A stretch of DNA of 64,000 nucleotides from Bradyrhizobium nivariense. Lineage in GTDB: Bacteria; Pseudomonadota; Alphaproteobacteria; Rhizobiales; Xanthobacteraceae. Positions 26,880-35,440 of this stretch are shown in pieces. The stretch is taken from contig NZ_JARVWW010000032.1 in the NCBI RefSeq assembly GCF_029846715.1, forward strand, positions 25,204 to 89,203. The letters are read 5' to 3'. The notes under the pieces are model-generated. The model saw only the letters and a program-made list of their open reading frames with translations, did not search any database and had not been told where the DNA came from. A program made the position numbers and the translations under genes. How positions within the stretch are numbered: position 1 is the stretch's first letter; every line of letters begins with the position of its first letter.

Positions 26880-27475
26880 TCATGCGCCGGCCACCGGATA
26901 GGCGACATCGATACAAGCGTCGGTACCACCGTCCCGCTTTATCACCGCTCCTCCACTCGCCGCCCACCGCACATTTGCCGCCACGAAGTCCGGGGCAATT
27001 GATATTGCACTGAATTCCGTGACTGCGACTTCGGGATAAGGCGCATTGGGTCCCGTACCGTATGCTTCCAAAGTTAATACGCAATCGACCATGGCCAGAA
27101 GGTTCTCGGACGTCAGTTGCGTGGCAGGATAGCCATCAAATTCAGCTGTGCAGCTGAATAGCCCATTGTTTTGCGCCGTAAGCGTCATGCGACCGATCAC
27201 GACCGTGCCCGGAGCGACCTCTTCCCAGTGCGTCGTAAACATCAGATCGTTCTGGCCTCCGACCCAAAAGCTCGCGAGCCCCCACGCATTGGTGCTGCCG
27301 CGAGCCGGAGATGGTCCCCATTGGAGCACCGGCTGAACGATATGATCGCGGGCTGCATCCTGCAGTCCGCTGAATAAGTAAATCGTCTGACCATTCGCGA
27401 CGGCTGGAGGTGCGGGCACCGTCCATCGCGCCACAAATGAGGCGATTGGCTGTGCAGACCGATTTGTCCAGCTAG
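26880..27475 (-). pseudogene. 3' part of a gene interrupted by nested insertion sequences
   Basis: The frame reads SWTNRSAQPIASFVARWTVPAPPA, then VANGQTIYLFSGLQD, ILQPVLQWG-like VQPVLQWGPSP, NAWGLASFWVG, VVIGRMTLTAQNNGLFSCTAEFDG and LEAYGTGP. This is a Trp/Gly-rich beta-sandwich that resembles, weakly, the G1/A4 peptidase-like secreted fold. The frame meets the left end of the IS1182-type element at 27472-27475. Its 5' part is found in the same frame beyond the two IS elements (29761-29956), joined through a CTAG target. Function unknown. Confidence 0.75.
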
Positions 27476-28940
27476 GAGCGTGTCCCGGTAATGGACTTGG
27501 GATCAAGCGAAGCGAGTTGTGAAGCGGCTTTTTGGGGAGACAAGTTTCTCCTCAGCGTGCGGCTGCGAGTTTTGCGAGGTTGTGAGCGATGCAGATCATG
27601 GCCCATTCGGCTTTGACCTTGTCGATGCTGCGCAGGAGGAACTGGCGGAAGCCTCTAGCCTGCTTGATCTGGCCGAAGACGGGCTCGACGATCTGTTTTC
27701 GCAATCGATACCGGCTTCGATGGCCTGCGCGCTTGAGCTTTGTGCTCATTCTGGCGACGAGCGTGCCGGATTTGAGCTTCCTGTTTGTCGTGGCCGCCTT
27801 GGTGCCGTGCTTTTGCCGTCCGGTGGCGACGTAGCCCTCGATCCGGCGTCGGATGAGCGTGCGAAGATTGGCTTGCGAGCAATAGCCCGCATCGGCCGAT
27901 GCTTCATCCGGGTTCTTCCCGAGATTGGCTTTTATGGCATCGAGCAATGGCGCAAGCTGCGCCTGATCGCTCGGCGAGTTGGTCAGCGCATGCGCCACGA
28001 TGATCTGATGGGCGCCATCGACGGCGGCCTGTGCGTTGTAGCCCTGGATGAAGCCGTTTTTGGTCGGCATCACGCGGCTGTCGGGATCGGTGAAGTTGCG
28101 TTGCGCCTTGTCGCTCGGCTCTGCCGTGACGGGCTTGGACTTGCGTCCCGGCCGGCCCTTGCCGCCATCACCGGAGCCGTCATCGTCCGCCTTCGAGGCG
28201 GCTTTGGCTTTGGCTTCAGCTTCCAGCGCGGCCTTGGCGGTACGGATTTTCTCGAGCCGCTTCTCTTTATTGGCCATCCACTCAGGCATCTCGTCGCCAC
28301 GCTTCGAGGCTCCGAACTGACGATCCTCAGCCTTGTCGGCCTGAGCCAGCCAGTGCTGGACCTCCGCCGCAAGCCTCGGCTCCGCCTCTTTCATCCGGCC
28401 ATAGCTCATCGCCTTGTTGATCCCGGCATTGGCCTTGATCTTGGTGCCGTCGAGCGCCACATGGCCAAGCTTCACGAGCCCCGCTTCGCGGCACAGCGCA
28501 AGAACCTGCCGGAACAAGCCCGAGAGGGCCGCCAAATGCCGCTTGCGGAACTCGCTGATCGTGCGGAAGTCCGGATGCTGCATCCCCGTTATTGCCGCAA
28601 AATCCAGCCGCTCCTCGCAGCCCCGCCCGATCCTGCGCGACGAGTAAATCCCCTGGCTGTACGCATAAAGCAGCAGCGCCACCATCATGCCAGGATGATA
28701 GGGCGGAAAGCCGCGCTCCTCATCATAGACATCCATGATCCGCGACAGGTCCAAGCCAGTGCGAACCGTGTCGCGAACAAAGTGGGCCACGTGCCCGGAA
28801 GGCACCAAATCCTGGATCGACGGCGGCAACAACCAAACCTGATCAACGTCCCAAGGTCGAAATGTCTTGCTCATCCGTCGTTTGAATCACGACGCGCCTT
28901 CCTCGTCGAGAAAAATCCGATTACTCAGACACGCTCCTAG
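27472..28940 (-). mobile_element. IS1182-family insertion sequence
   Basis: The element has terminal inverted repeats CTAGGAGCGTGTC at 27472-27484 and its complement at 28928-28940. Because CTAG is itself palindromic, the outer CTAG on each side is most simply a 4-bp target duplication. It carries one intact transposase on the minus strand. Its right-hand CTAG was later used as the target of an IS5-family element. Confidence 0.9.
27552..28874 (-). CDS. IS1182-family transposase
   Basis: A 440-aa intact DDE transposase. The N-terminal domain starts MSKTFRPWDVDQVWLLPPSI and contains GFPPYHPGMMVALLLYAYSQGIYSSRRI. The catalytic domain has LDGTKIKANA, a charged linker rich in Lys/Ala, ADAGYCSQANLR, and the C-terminal KQIVEPVFGQIKQARGFRQFLLR with the catalytic Glu. 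The element looks potentially active. Confidence 0.95.
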   Translation of the reverse strand: MSKTFRPWDVDQVWLLPPSIQDLVPSGHVAHFVRDTVRTGLDLSRIMDVYDEERGFPPYHPGMMVALLLYAYSQGIYSSRRIGRGCEERLDFAAITGMQHPDFRTISEFRKRHLAALSGLFRQVLALCREAGLVKLGHVALDGTKIKANAGINKAMSYGRMKEAEPRLAAEVQHWLAQADKAEDRQFGASKRGDEMPEWMANKEKRLEKIRTAKAALEAEAKAKAASKADDDGSGDGGKGRPGRKSKPVTAEPSDKAQRNFTDPDSRVMPTKNGFIQGYNAQAAVDGAHQIIVAHALTNSPSDQAQLAPLLDAIKANLGKNPDEASADAGYCSQANLRTLIRRRIEGYVATGRQKHGTKAATTNRKLKSGTLVARMSTKLKRAGHRSRYRLRKQIVEPVFGQIKQARGFRQFLLRSIDKVKAEWAMICIAHNLAKLAAAR

Positions 28941-29760
28941 GGTCTGTTGGGATTCATCGGGAGTTTATCACGGCTGCGGCCAGATGGATCATGGCTGCGA
29001 AGCTTTGATCGGTCTTATCTGCGCGCAACGGGATACGTTTGAATTCCTTGAGCTTGCAGAAGAAGTTTTCGATTAGATGACGCCATTTGTACATCTCCTC
29101 GTCGATAGCGCGCGGTTGTGCGCGGCGCGGATGCTGGGAGATGACGACCTTGGCGCCGCGTTCGTCGAGATCGGCGATGATGGCGTTGCTGTCGAACGCC
29201 TTGTCGGCGATCAGCGCATCGAAGGCCAACCCCTCAATGAGCGGCGGAACACCGACGGTGTCGAAGCGCTGTCCGGGCAGCAGCACGAAACGCACGAGAT
29301 TGCCGAGCGCATCGGTGAGTGCCAGGATTTTTGTGCTCATGCCGCCTTTCGAACGGCCGATGGCCTGGCTTTGAGTCCCCCTTTTGCGCCCTGCCCGTGG
29401 CGGTGGACCTTGACGATGGTGGCGTCGACCATGGCGTACTCCATGTCCGGCTCTTCCGAGACCGCGTCGAACAGGCGCTTCCACACATCTGCCTTCACCC
29501 AGTCGCGGAAGCGCGTGTACACGCTATTCCAATGCCCGAAAGCGCGCGGCAGATCACGCCATGGACTACCGGTCCGGGCAATCCACAACACCGCTTCAAC
29601 GAACAGCCGGTTGTTCTTGCCACTGCGTCCGGGATCGCTCGGCTTGCCTAGACAAAGCGGTTCCATCTTCGCCCATTGGGCGTCATTCAAAACGAATCGG
29701 TCCATCCCGAGCTTGAATCACAGCCGAGCTCAAATGAGAATCCTGAATCCCAACAGACCC
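28940..29760 (-). mobile_element. IS5-family (IS427-group type) insertion sequence
   Basis: Terminal inverted repeats are GGGTCTGTTGGGATTCA at 28940-28956 and its complement at 29744-29760, flanked by TA on both sides (28938-28939, 29761-29762). It is inserted inside the CTAG at the right end of the IS1182 element, so it arrived second. Confidence 0.9.
28954..29705 (-). CDS. IS5-family transposase, two frames joined by programmed frameshift
   Basis: OrfA starts at 29705 (MDRFVLNDAQWAKMEPL) and ends at 29337; it holds the N-terminal insertion domain and VDATIVKVHRHGQGAKGG. OrfB, in another frame, continues with SKGGMSTKILALTDALGNLVRFVLLPGQRFD, LIADKAFDSNAI and the DDE Glu region HLIENFFCKLKEFKRI, stopping at 28954. 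The frames meet at an AAAAGGGGG slippery run (29377-29385), the usual frameshift signal in this group, so the split is normal and not decay. Confidence 0.9.
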
Positions 29761-29956
29761 TAGACCACGACTGCCATCCTCCCGGCGCCACCGCCACTTC
29801 GATCGCGGCCTCGTGGTCGATGGATGTCCACGCGTCGGTCCGAAATGTTCGTAACTCCGAACCCCGATCGGTCTGGCGTACATGCGTTCCGCCCCGGACT
29901 TGCCGAACTTGCGACCCCCTCCGCGGCCCCTTTGAAGTAAAAAAGATCTCATTCAT
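29761..29956 (-). pseudogene. 5' part of the IS-interrupted gene
   Basis: From an ATG at 29956 (MNEIFFTSKGPRRG...) the frame runs to EVAVAPGGWQSWS at the IS5 boundary. Deleting both IS elements and one CTAG copy joins it in frame to SWTNRSAQPIAS at 27471, giving QSWSSWTNR. The ATG lies 22 nt after the stop of the upstream gene, so the two formed an operon. Confidence 0.75.
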
Positions 29957-29978
29957 TGACGTACCCTGCGCAATGACA

Positions 29979-30830
29979 TCATCTAAGCGGGCGGACTCCC
30001 GACAACTGCGTTGTAAGTTGATTAATGTTGATCTGCTCGATGAGCCGATCCGCCTTCGCTCTGCCAGACGTCCGGAATGGTATTCCGGCCTTGTCGCCTC
30101 GCGCAAACGCAAACGTCAGTTTGTCAGTGTTGACTTCGGAGAAGGACCCAAGATTGCTCCCAGATCCGATAAAGCTGGTCAGCGTCCAGGTCGGCCCGCC
30201 GTTTACATTTTTCGTCACGACGAAATTGACGTACCCTCCGAAGACACCGCCGTCATCGGAAAGCTTCTTACCCCAATCAACATGTTGCGAGGTAAAGGCA
30301 AGTTCGACGGTTCTCTTCAGACCCAGCTCACCCGCGAGATTTGTATCAATCGGCCAGCATTCCGCCAGACTGCCGCCCGCCCTCCTCACGGCCTCGGCCT
30401 CTTTCCACAGCGCCCGCGTCGAGTAATAGAACTTCTGCGTGAAATTTTGCTCCCGCGATTGGCTGAGCGTACTGCCCAGACTGAACGCAAAGGGCGCATT
30501 GGCATAAGTCAGCGACGGGCTGAGGCCTCCCGTATCGTTGACGGTCAGGTTCAACTGAACAGCGATGTCCACGTCGTCACCAAGCAGAGCATCTGAGATC
30601 GCGTCGCCCCGCTCGATCAACTGGACCAGCTCGCAGCTTACGCGACGCGAGATGGAATGTATCGTCGGTCCATTTTGATCGACCGGAATGTCGAAATTGC
30701 GGCTCCGTGAGCCATAGCGAGCCGTCTGCCACGCGCTCGATCGGGTTAGCCAGGGAGTGCCCGGACCATTCCCGGCGTGACCACCGGTGCGGTTCTGCTC
30801 CCGAGATTCAGGAAGGTGCAGATCGGCCAA
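29979..30830 (-). CDS. Hypothetical protein, possibly a lipoprotein with altered N-terminus
   Basis: Up to 283 aa. From about residue 40 it looks like a genuine exported protein (NFDIPVDQNGPTIHSISRRVSCELVQLI ... FAFSLGSTLSQSREQNFTQKFYYSTRALWKEAEAV), with beta-rich repeats near FAFARGDKAGIPFRTSG. The first ~40 residues lack a signal peptide and are of low quality, so the true 5' end may have been lost or frameshifted. It is upstream of the IS-interrupted gene. No family is recognised. Confidence 0.5.
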   Translation of the reverse strand: MADLHLPESREQNRTGGHAGNGPGTPWLTRSSAWQTARYGSRSRNFDIPVDQNGPTIHSISRRVSCELVQLIERGDAISDALLGDDVDIAVQLNLTVNDTGGLSPSLTYANAPFAFSLGSTLSQSREQNFTQKFYYSTRALWKEAEAVRRAGGSLAECWPIDTNLAGELGLKRTVELAFTSQHVDWGKKLSDDGGVFGGYVNFVVTKNVNGGPTWTLTSFIGSGSNLGSFSEVNTDKLTFAFARGDKAGIPFRTSGRAKADRLIEQININQLTTQLSGVRPLR

Positions 30831-31009
30831 GCACCAAGGGGTCTCATGTGCCCTTGCGATTCGCAGCGGATTGGCTGCCTTCGTCGCCGGCGAGAAGGCG
30901 CGCGAGGAGGTCCTGCCACTCGTTGGCCCCTCCGACCCCGCGCAGGACTCGATCTCGTCCGCTACGATGCCGAATCTTCTCGCGATCGTCCACAGGCTGC
31001 GCCCCCCAG

Positions 31010-31340
31010 GCGGGCGGCGCGTTTGGCACCAACAGCAAAGAACTGGACGATCTTGGCGGCAATGCCCGGGAATGGACCGAGACTTGCACCGCCCTCCATG
31101 ATGGCCGCATCACGAACCCCAACTGCGGCGTGCGCGTCGTGGAAGGCGCCCATCGCGCCTACATGACGGACTTCATCCGCGATGCCAAAACGGGGGCTGC
31201 GCGTTGGGCGTTCCGCCCCCAATCTTGGCTTCCGGCTCGTCATCGAGCCATCGGAGCCCGCCGTTGCCGGCATTGTCCGCAGCATCTCCACCTTGCTCGG
31301 GAGAAGCCGATCCAGCATCGATCTAATTGCGCCAGAGCAA
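31010..31340 (+). pseudogene. SUMF1/NirV-like (formylglycine-generating enzyme family) remnant
   Basis: One frame gives GAFGTNSKELDDLGGNAREWTETC and VRVVEGAHRAYMTDFIRDAK, matching the 'FGLYDMLGNVWEWTEDC' and 'RVVRGGSW' blocks of SUMF1 domains. A neighbouring frame gives SAPNLGFRLVIEP, matching the terminal 'dNLGFRlvl'. The GGSW core is lost and a frameshift separates the blocks. In denitrifying Bradyrhizobium a SUMF1 protein (NirV) accompanies nirK, so this may be denitrification debris. Confidence 0.65.
31327..31340. promoter_or_regulatory. FixK2 box upstream of hemN
   Basis: TTGC-GCCAGA-GCAA fits the FixK2 consensus TTG(A/C)-N6-(T/G)CAA. It lies 52 nt upstream of the hemN ATG, placing a -41.5-centred start near 31375. 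Confidence 0.75.
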
Positions 31341-31392
31341 GGTCCTTCTCTCACGATGCCGGTAAGCAATCCGGATCAGAAGGAGACAGAGA

Positions 31393-32748
31393 ATGCGATC
31401 CGATCTGGCGCAATCGTACGGACAAGACAGGCTTCCCCGCTACACCAGCTACCCGACCACACCGCATTTCTCGCCGGCGATCAGTGAAGGCGACTACCGA
31501 AGCTGGCTGAAGACACTGTCGTCCCGGCAGCCGGCCTCGATCTATCTACACATTCCGTTCTGCCGGTCGATGTGCTGGTACTGCGGCTGCCACACCTCGG
31601 CCACCAAGAAGGACGATCCGATTGCCGTCTACACCTCGGGCCTGCGCACCGAGGCCCACCTCGTCGCCCAAACCATCGGTCACCGCCTGCCGATCTCCCA
31701 TATCCATTTCGGCGGCGGCACACCGACAATCATGAACCCCCGGGCCTTTGCGGATCTCGTCGGCGCGCTCCGCTACTCCTACTTCGTGCTGCCCGACGCC
31801 GAACTCGCCGTGGAGATCGATCCGCGCACCCTGACGGAGGCAATGGCCGAGGCCCTGGGCTACAGCGGGGTCACCCGCGCCAGTCTCGGCGTACAAAGTT
31901 TCGACCCGGCTGTGCAGCGCGCCATCAACCGTCTGCAGAGCTTCGAGCAGACCGCCAAGGGTGTCGAGCAATTAAGGCGTTCCGGGGTTGGCCGGCTTAA
32001 CTTCGATCTTCTCTACGGTCTGCCGCTTCAAACGGTACAATCGTGCTTGGACACGGTCGCCAAATGCATCGAACTTCGTCCGGATCGCTTCTCGGTGTTC
32101 GGTTACGCACACGTTCCGTGGTTCAAGAAGCATCAGCGGAAGATTGATGAAGACGCCCTTCCCGCCAGCATCGAGCGGCACCTGCAATCCGAAACGATCG
32201 CGCAGGCGCTCGTTGACGCCGGCTACGTGCGCATCGGCTTCGACCACTTCGCCCTGCCCCACGACAGTCTCGCCGCGGCGAAGCGCGAGGGGCGGCTGCG
32301 CCGGAATTTCCAGGGCTACACCGACGACGCCGCAGAAACGCTCATCGGGCTCGGCGCAAGCGCCATCGGTCGGATGCCGCAAGGATTCGTACAGAATGTC
32401 GTGGCGACCCGCGACTACCTGGCGCGCATCGCCGAGGACCGGCTCGCCACCGCGAAGGGCCACGCCTTCACGGCTGACGACCGCTTCCGGGCCGATTTGA
32501 TTGAGCGGGTGATGTGCGACATGGCAGTCGATCTGTCGAAGATTGCTCGTTCCCATGGCTGCGCCCCGGAGACGGCCATCGTCGATCGGTCCCGTCTAGA
32601 GGGCCTCATCGCGGACGGCGCAGTGACAATGGAAGGCGAGGAGCGACTGTTCGTCCCGGACGGCGCGGAGTTTCTGGTACGGAGCGTGGCATCCGCATTC
32701 GATGCTCATCTGGCCCGATCTGCGGCTGTCAACAGCCGCGGAGTTTGA
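31393..32748 (+). CDS. hemN: Oxygen-independent coproporphyrinogen III oxidase (HemN)
   Basis: A 451-aa radical SAM enzyme with the HemN-specific four-cysteine motif CRSMCWYCGC (C57, C61, C64, C66), where CX3CX2C binds [4Fe-4S]. The N-terminal RYTSYPTTPHF block and GGGTPTIM SAM-binding motif are also present. It decarboxylates coproporphyrinogen III to protoporphyrinogen IX without O2, supplying haem for bacteroid respiration. The FixK2 box links it to the FixLJ-FixK2 cascade encoded downstream. Confidence 0.96.
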   Translation: MRSDLAQSYGQDRLPRYTSYPTTPHFSPAISEGDYRSWLKTLSSRQPASIYLHIPFCRSMCWYCGCHTSATKKDDPIAVYTSGLRTEAHLVAQTIGHRLPISHIHFGGGTPTIMNPRAFADLVGALRYSYFVLPDAELAVEIDPRTLTEAMAEALGYSGVTRASLGVQSFDPAVQRAINRLQSFEQTAKGVEQLRRSGVGRLNFDLLYGLPLQTVQSCLDTVAKCIELRPDRFSVFGYAHVPWFKKHQRKIDEDALPASIERHLQSETIAQALVDAGYVRIGFDHFALPHDSLAAAKREGRLRRNFQGYTDDAAETLIGLGASAIGRMPQGFVQNVVATRDYLARIAEDRLATAKGHAFTADDRFRADLIERVMCDMAVDLSKIARSHGCAPETAIVDRSRLEGLIADGAVTMEGEERLFVPDGAEFLVRSVASAFDAHLARSAAVNSRGV

Positions 32749-32949
32749 AGCGCTTCGCCGAGTGCCCAAACCAGGCTGCGTCCTTCGGTTCCCGCTCGGT
32801 CTCACCGAGCAGTCGGAGGGCACTTGCTGCTCTACGAGCTCGAGTATCCGGCGCCGGGTATCGGCGTCGGATATTTGCTTGAAAGCTCTCAGCTGCATAT
32901 CTGCGCTGCAACTCCATGGTCGCTCTCCGTGCGCAACCCAATCAACCGC

Positions 32950-33175
32950 GGGCGTGCCGGCACACGATGTGTCGAGATGACGATAGAGTTTTGGCTGCAA
33001 GGTTAAGCTCCATCGCGAGAGGATGCCGGAATATGGCTGTGCCGAGGCGCCGCGCCTCCTGCACCGCCTTGCGCGTGTCCTCGATGGCGAAGCGCCCTTC
33101 GTAGTGATCGACATCGTTCGGCTTGCCATCGGTGAGCAGGATCAGCAGCTTCTTGCGCTGGGGCTACTCGCGAGC
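32950..33175 (-). pseudogene. norD C-terminal remnant (VWA domain)
   Basis: Minus-strand translation gives KKLLILLTDGKPNDVDHYEGR and FAIEDTRKAVQEARRLGTAIF, then PKLYRHLD in a shifted frame. LLTDGKPND..HYEGR is diagnostic for NorD, a protein needed for NO-reductase activity. Everything upstream of the VWA core and the rest of norCBQ are missing. Confidence 0.8.
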
Positions 33176-33222
33176 GCCTGGGACCGGAAGCTGGCGAAAG
33201 ATCTCGCCCAGGAGATCGAGGT

Positions 33223-33746
33223 TTGCACGGGCGACAGGCGCGAAACGTTCGCCGAGATGCGCCGTTTTCTTGCCGTCAAGGTTACCGGGAATTGCTGCCG
33301 CGGTCATGGGAGGCTCGCGCAAAAAGAATCGCCGAAGACGCCGTGATTGCGATCGCGCGCGCGATGCGCTCCTACGCGCTTGAAAGGCCGCCTCTGTCTG
33401 CCGCGGCGTTCTGGACCGCCGCCGGATTTCCCGAATGGCACCAGGTTGATCAAAGCCTGCATGCCCTGATGACAGTGGTCCTCGCCGAATGCGGGCTGTG
33501 CGGCGAAGCCGTCGAGAACGCCTTATCATGCTGGGGAGCCTCGTTCGCGGCTACATGCTGCAAGAAGTGATGCACACTGTCGTGGGGGTCGATTCCTATG
33601 ACGAAGCGTTCAACAAGGCCATGCAGGCCCTTGTGACCGGGCTGCCGGCTTTCGCGTCCTCGGGATGCGGCAGACCGTTGCAGCGGGAGCTTGCGGATGC
33701 GGCCGATCAGGAGGTCCGATCGGCATTCGTCTATCGGGGAAGGTGA
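33223..33746 (+). pseudogene. Unidentified decayed gene
   Basis: Two frames give a continuous protein-like product: IAEDAVIAIARAMRSYALERPPLSAAAFWTAAGFPEWHQVDQSL, then, after a frameshift near 33520, MLGSLVRGYMLQEVMHTVVGVDSYDEAFNKAMQALVTGLPA. I do not recognise the family. It lies amid other denitrification and fix debris. Confidence 0.35.
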
Positions 33747-33939
33747 ACCCGACGCAAGCGTGGGGGCGACATTTTGGTTCCATACGCTCCATGGCCGGGC
33801 GCAGAAATCGGAGGGCTGGGACTCGCTCGAAGGATATTTCGCTGGCGCAACGACTCCCGCCGACGGCTTGATACGACAGCAGGACACCCGAATTGCGAGC
33901 GGATCACATAGAGAACGTTGAGAAGACCTACCCCATACT

Positions 33940-34330
33940 CGATGCCCGGCTGGACATTTTCGCCGACTGGCTCAGGTCGCCGTGAAATCCGTGAGTTGCG
34001 TCAACTCGATAGCGGCACATTGGACAAAATAGCGCGCGATCTGCGCGTCGCGCCGGCGGACCTCGATACGCTGGACAATCAAGGGACATGCGGCTGACGA
34101 ATTGTCCAGCCTACTGAACGTTCTCGGCATCGACGAGGCGGACGTCTCGCGATCGAAGCCGGCAGTGATGCGCGACATGGAGCGGGTCTGCAGCCAATGC
34201 GAACGGAAGGGTTGGTGCAACAACGATACTGAGATCGGGGTGCGACCAGGGACTTGGAATGTTACTGCCTCAACGCTGCGACAATGCAAGCGCTTTGAAG
34301 CGAGCTGGAGAGCGATCGACCCGAGTGACT
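33940..34330 (+). pseudogene. DUF6455-type small cysteine protein, frameshifted
   Basis: Pieces in three frames read REIRELRQLDSGTLDKIARDLRVAPADLDTL, then LLNVLGIDEADVSRSKPAVMRDMERVCSQCERKGWCNND, then ECYCLNAATMQALK. This order matches DUF6455 proteins ('lGiD...v....p.vmRDLqr.C..C..K..C' then 'yCpNAatl.aL'). Frameshifts near 34090 and 34255 inactivate it. Confidence 0.55.
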
Positions 34331-34349
34331 GGGATTCCGTAGATCTATG

Positions 34350-34357
34350 GTACGTAA
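34350..34357 (+). promoter_or_regulatory. Possible FixJ-binding sequence
   Basis: GTACGTAA, followed by GTTCCCCTAAG, resembles FixJ sites described for fixK promoters (GTAMGTAG core). It lies about 80 bp upstream of the decayed fixK paralogue. Match is partial. Confidence 0.3.
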
Positions 34358-34435
34358 GTTCCCCTAAGCGAAGGCACCGAATTCTATGGTGTCGCGGTTT
34401 CCCGCATCATCGAGCCATCAACAAGGAGAGGGAAG

Positions 34436-35121
34436 ATGCTTGCGACCACACTCAACGCCACCCAGGCTTCCACGAACCGCTGCCCGTCTGTGCCCTCCAG
34501 TGCATTCGGCGGGTTGGTCGGCCAGCCGGCGCTCGTCGCCAGCGAATTCGCATACGGCAAGGACGAAGAGATCTTCGGCGAGGGCGAGCCCTCCGAATAT
34601 GTCTATCAGGTCGTCTCCGGCGCCGTCCGGAGCTACAAGCTGCTGTCCTTGGCCGTCTTCAGATCGGTGCCTTCGCTCTGCCGGACAACGTGTTCGGGCT
34701 TGAATCCGGCGCCGCCCATCGTCTCAGCGCCGAAGCAATCATTCACACCTGGGTGCGCCTGGTGAACCGGGCAAGCCTGCACAAGGCAGCCGACGCCGAC
34801 TTTCAGGTCGTCGCGCGCAAGCTCTGGAGCCTAACGGCCGGCGAGCTGAAGCACGCGGAGGACCACATGCTGCTGCTCGGCCGCAAGAACGCTCTGGAGA
34901 GGATCGCGCCCCTCCTGCTCGAGATGGATTCCAGGACCGCCGGTGCCGGGCTGATGGCGCTTCCGATGTCCCGCCGGGACATCGGCGACTATCTCGGGCT
35001 CACCTTGGAGACGGTTCGCGCGCCCTGTCTCAGCTTCACGTCGAAGGCGTTCTCGGCTTCTCTGGAGCGCGCCAGATCGTGCTGCGTATTCGCAAGCATC
35101 TGAGCGACACGAACGCCTGAC
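34436..35121 (+). pseudogene. FixK-like Crp/Fnr regulator, two frameshifts
   Basis: From ATG 34436 the frame reads ASEFAYGKDEEIFGEGEPSEYVYQVVSGAVRSYKLLS. A deletion near 34655 removes the 'DGRRQ' turn and shifts the frame, which resumes as IGAFALPDNVFGLESGAAHRLSAEAII through ALPMSRRDIGDYLGLTLETV. A lost base near 35015 shifts again into RALSQLHVEGVLGFSGARQIVLRIRKHL. It is closely similar to FixK2 of this window but has Ser where FixK2 has its redox-sensitive Cys. Confidence 0.85.
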
Positions 35122-35278
35122 TGCCGCCACGCCCGTTCGCTCAGTTAAGCTGACTTCGATCGCATCAACGCACCGCCTGCGGTGACAACAACCTGCCGTC
35201 GGAAGAAAGCTGACGACAGGGATTCTCCCATTCAGAGGAGGCCACCGCTGCTCGAGCGGACGGCTATCGCTCTAGGGC

Positions 35279-35440
35279 TTAGCCGGCGCTTTCCTGCGGC
35301 GGCTCATCATCAGCAATTGCGCGCCAGGCGGCGCCGTCGAGATCGTCGTACTGGCCGCTGCGGAGCGACCAGAGGAAGGCGACGAGGCCGGCTCCGCCGA
35401 GGCTCAGCGCCAGCGGGACCAGGATGACCAGGATTTCCAT
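35279..35440 (-). CDS. fixS: FixS/CcoS, cbb3 oxidase assembly protein
   Basis: A 53-aa protein (MEILVILVPLALSLGGAGLVAFLW, then SGQYDDLDGAAWR) with one N-terminal membrane helix and the FixS 'GQYDDLDG' motif. Its ATG overlaps the fixI stop by one base (TGATG-type coupling). It is required for copper/haem insertion into cbb3 oxidase together with FixI. Confidence 0.93.
   Translation of the reverse strand: MEILVILVPLALSLGGAGLVAFLWSLRSGQYDDLDGAAWRAIADDEPPQESAG

Noticed and set aside
27519..28940. 473-codon open frame on the plus strand opposite the IS1182 transposase
   Set aside because: It is antisense to an intact transposase with clear catalytic blocks, and its own translation has no domain character; long antisense frames are expected at this GC content.
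28954..29705. Reading the IS5 transposase as a broken gene
   Set aside because: The two frames meet at an AAAAGGGGG run typical of programmed frameshifting in this IS group, and both inverted repeats are intact.
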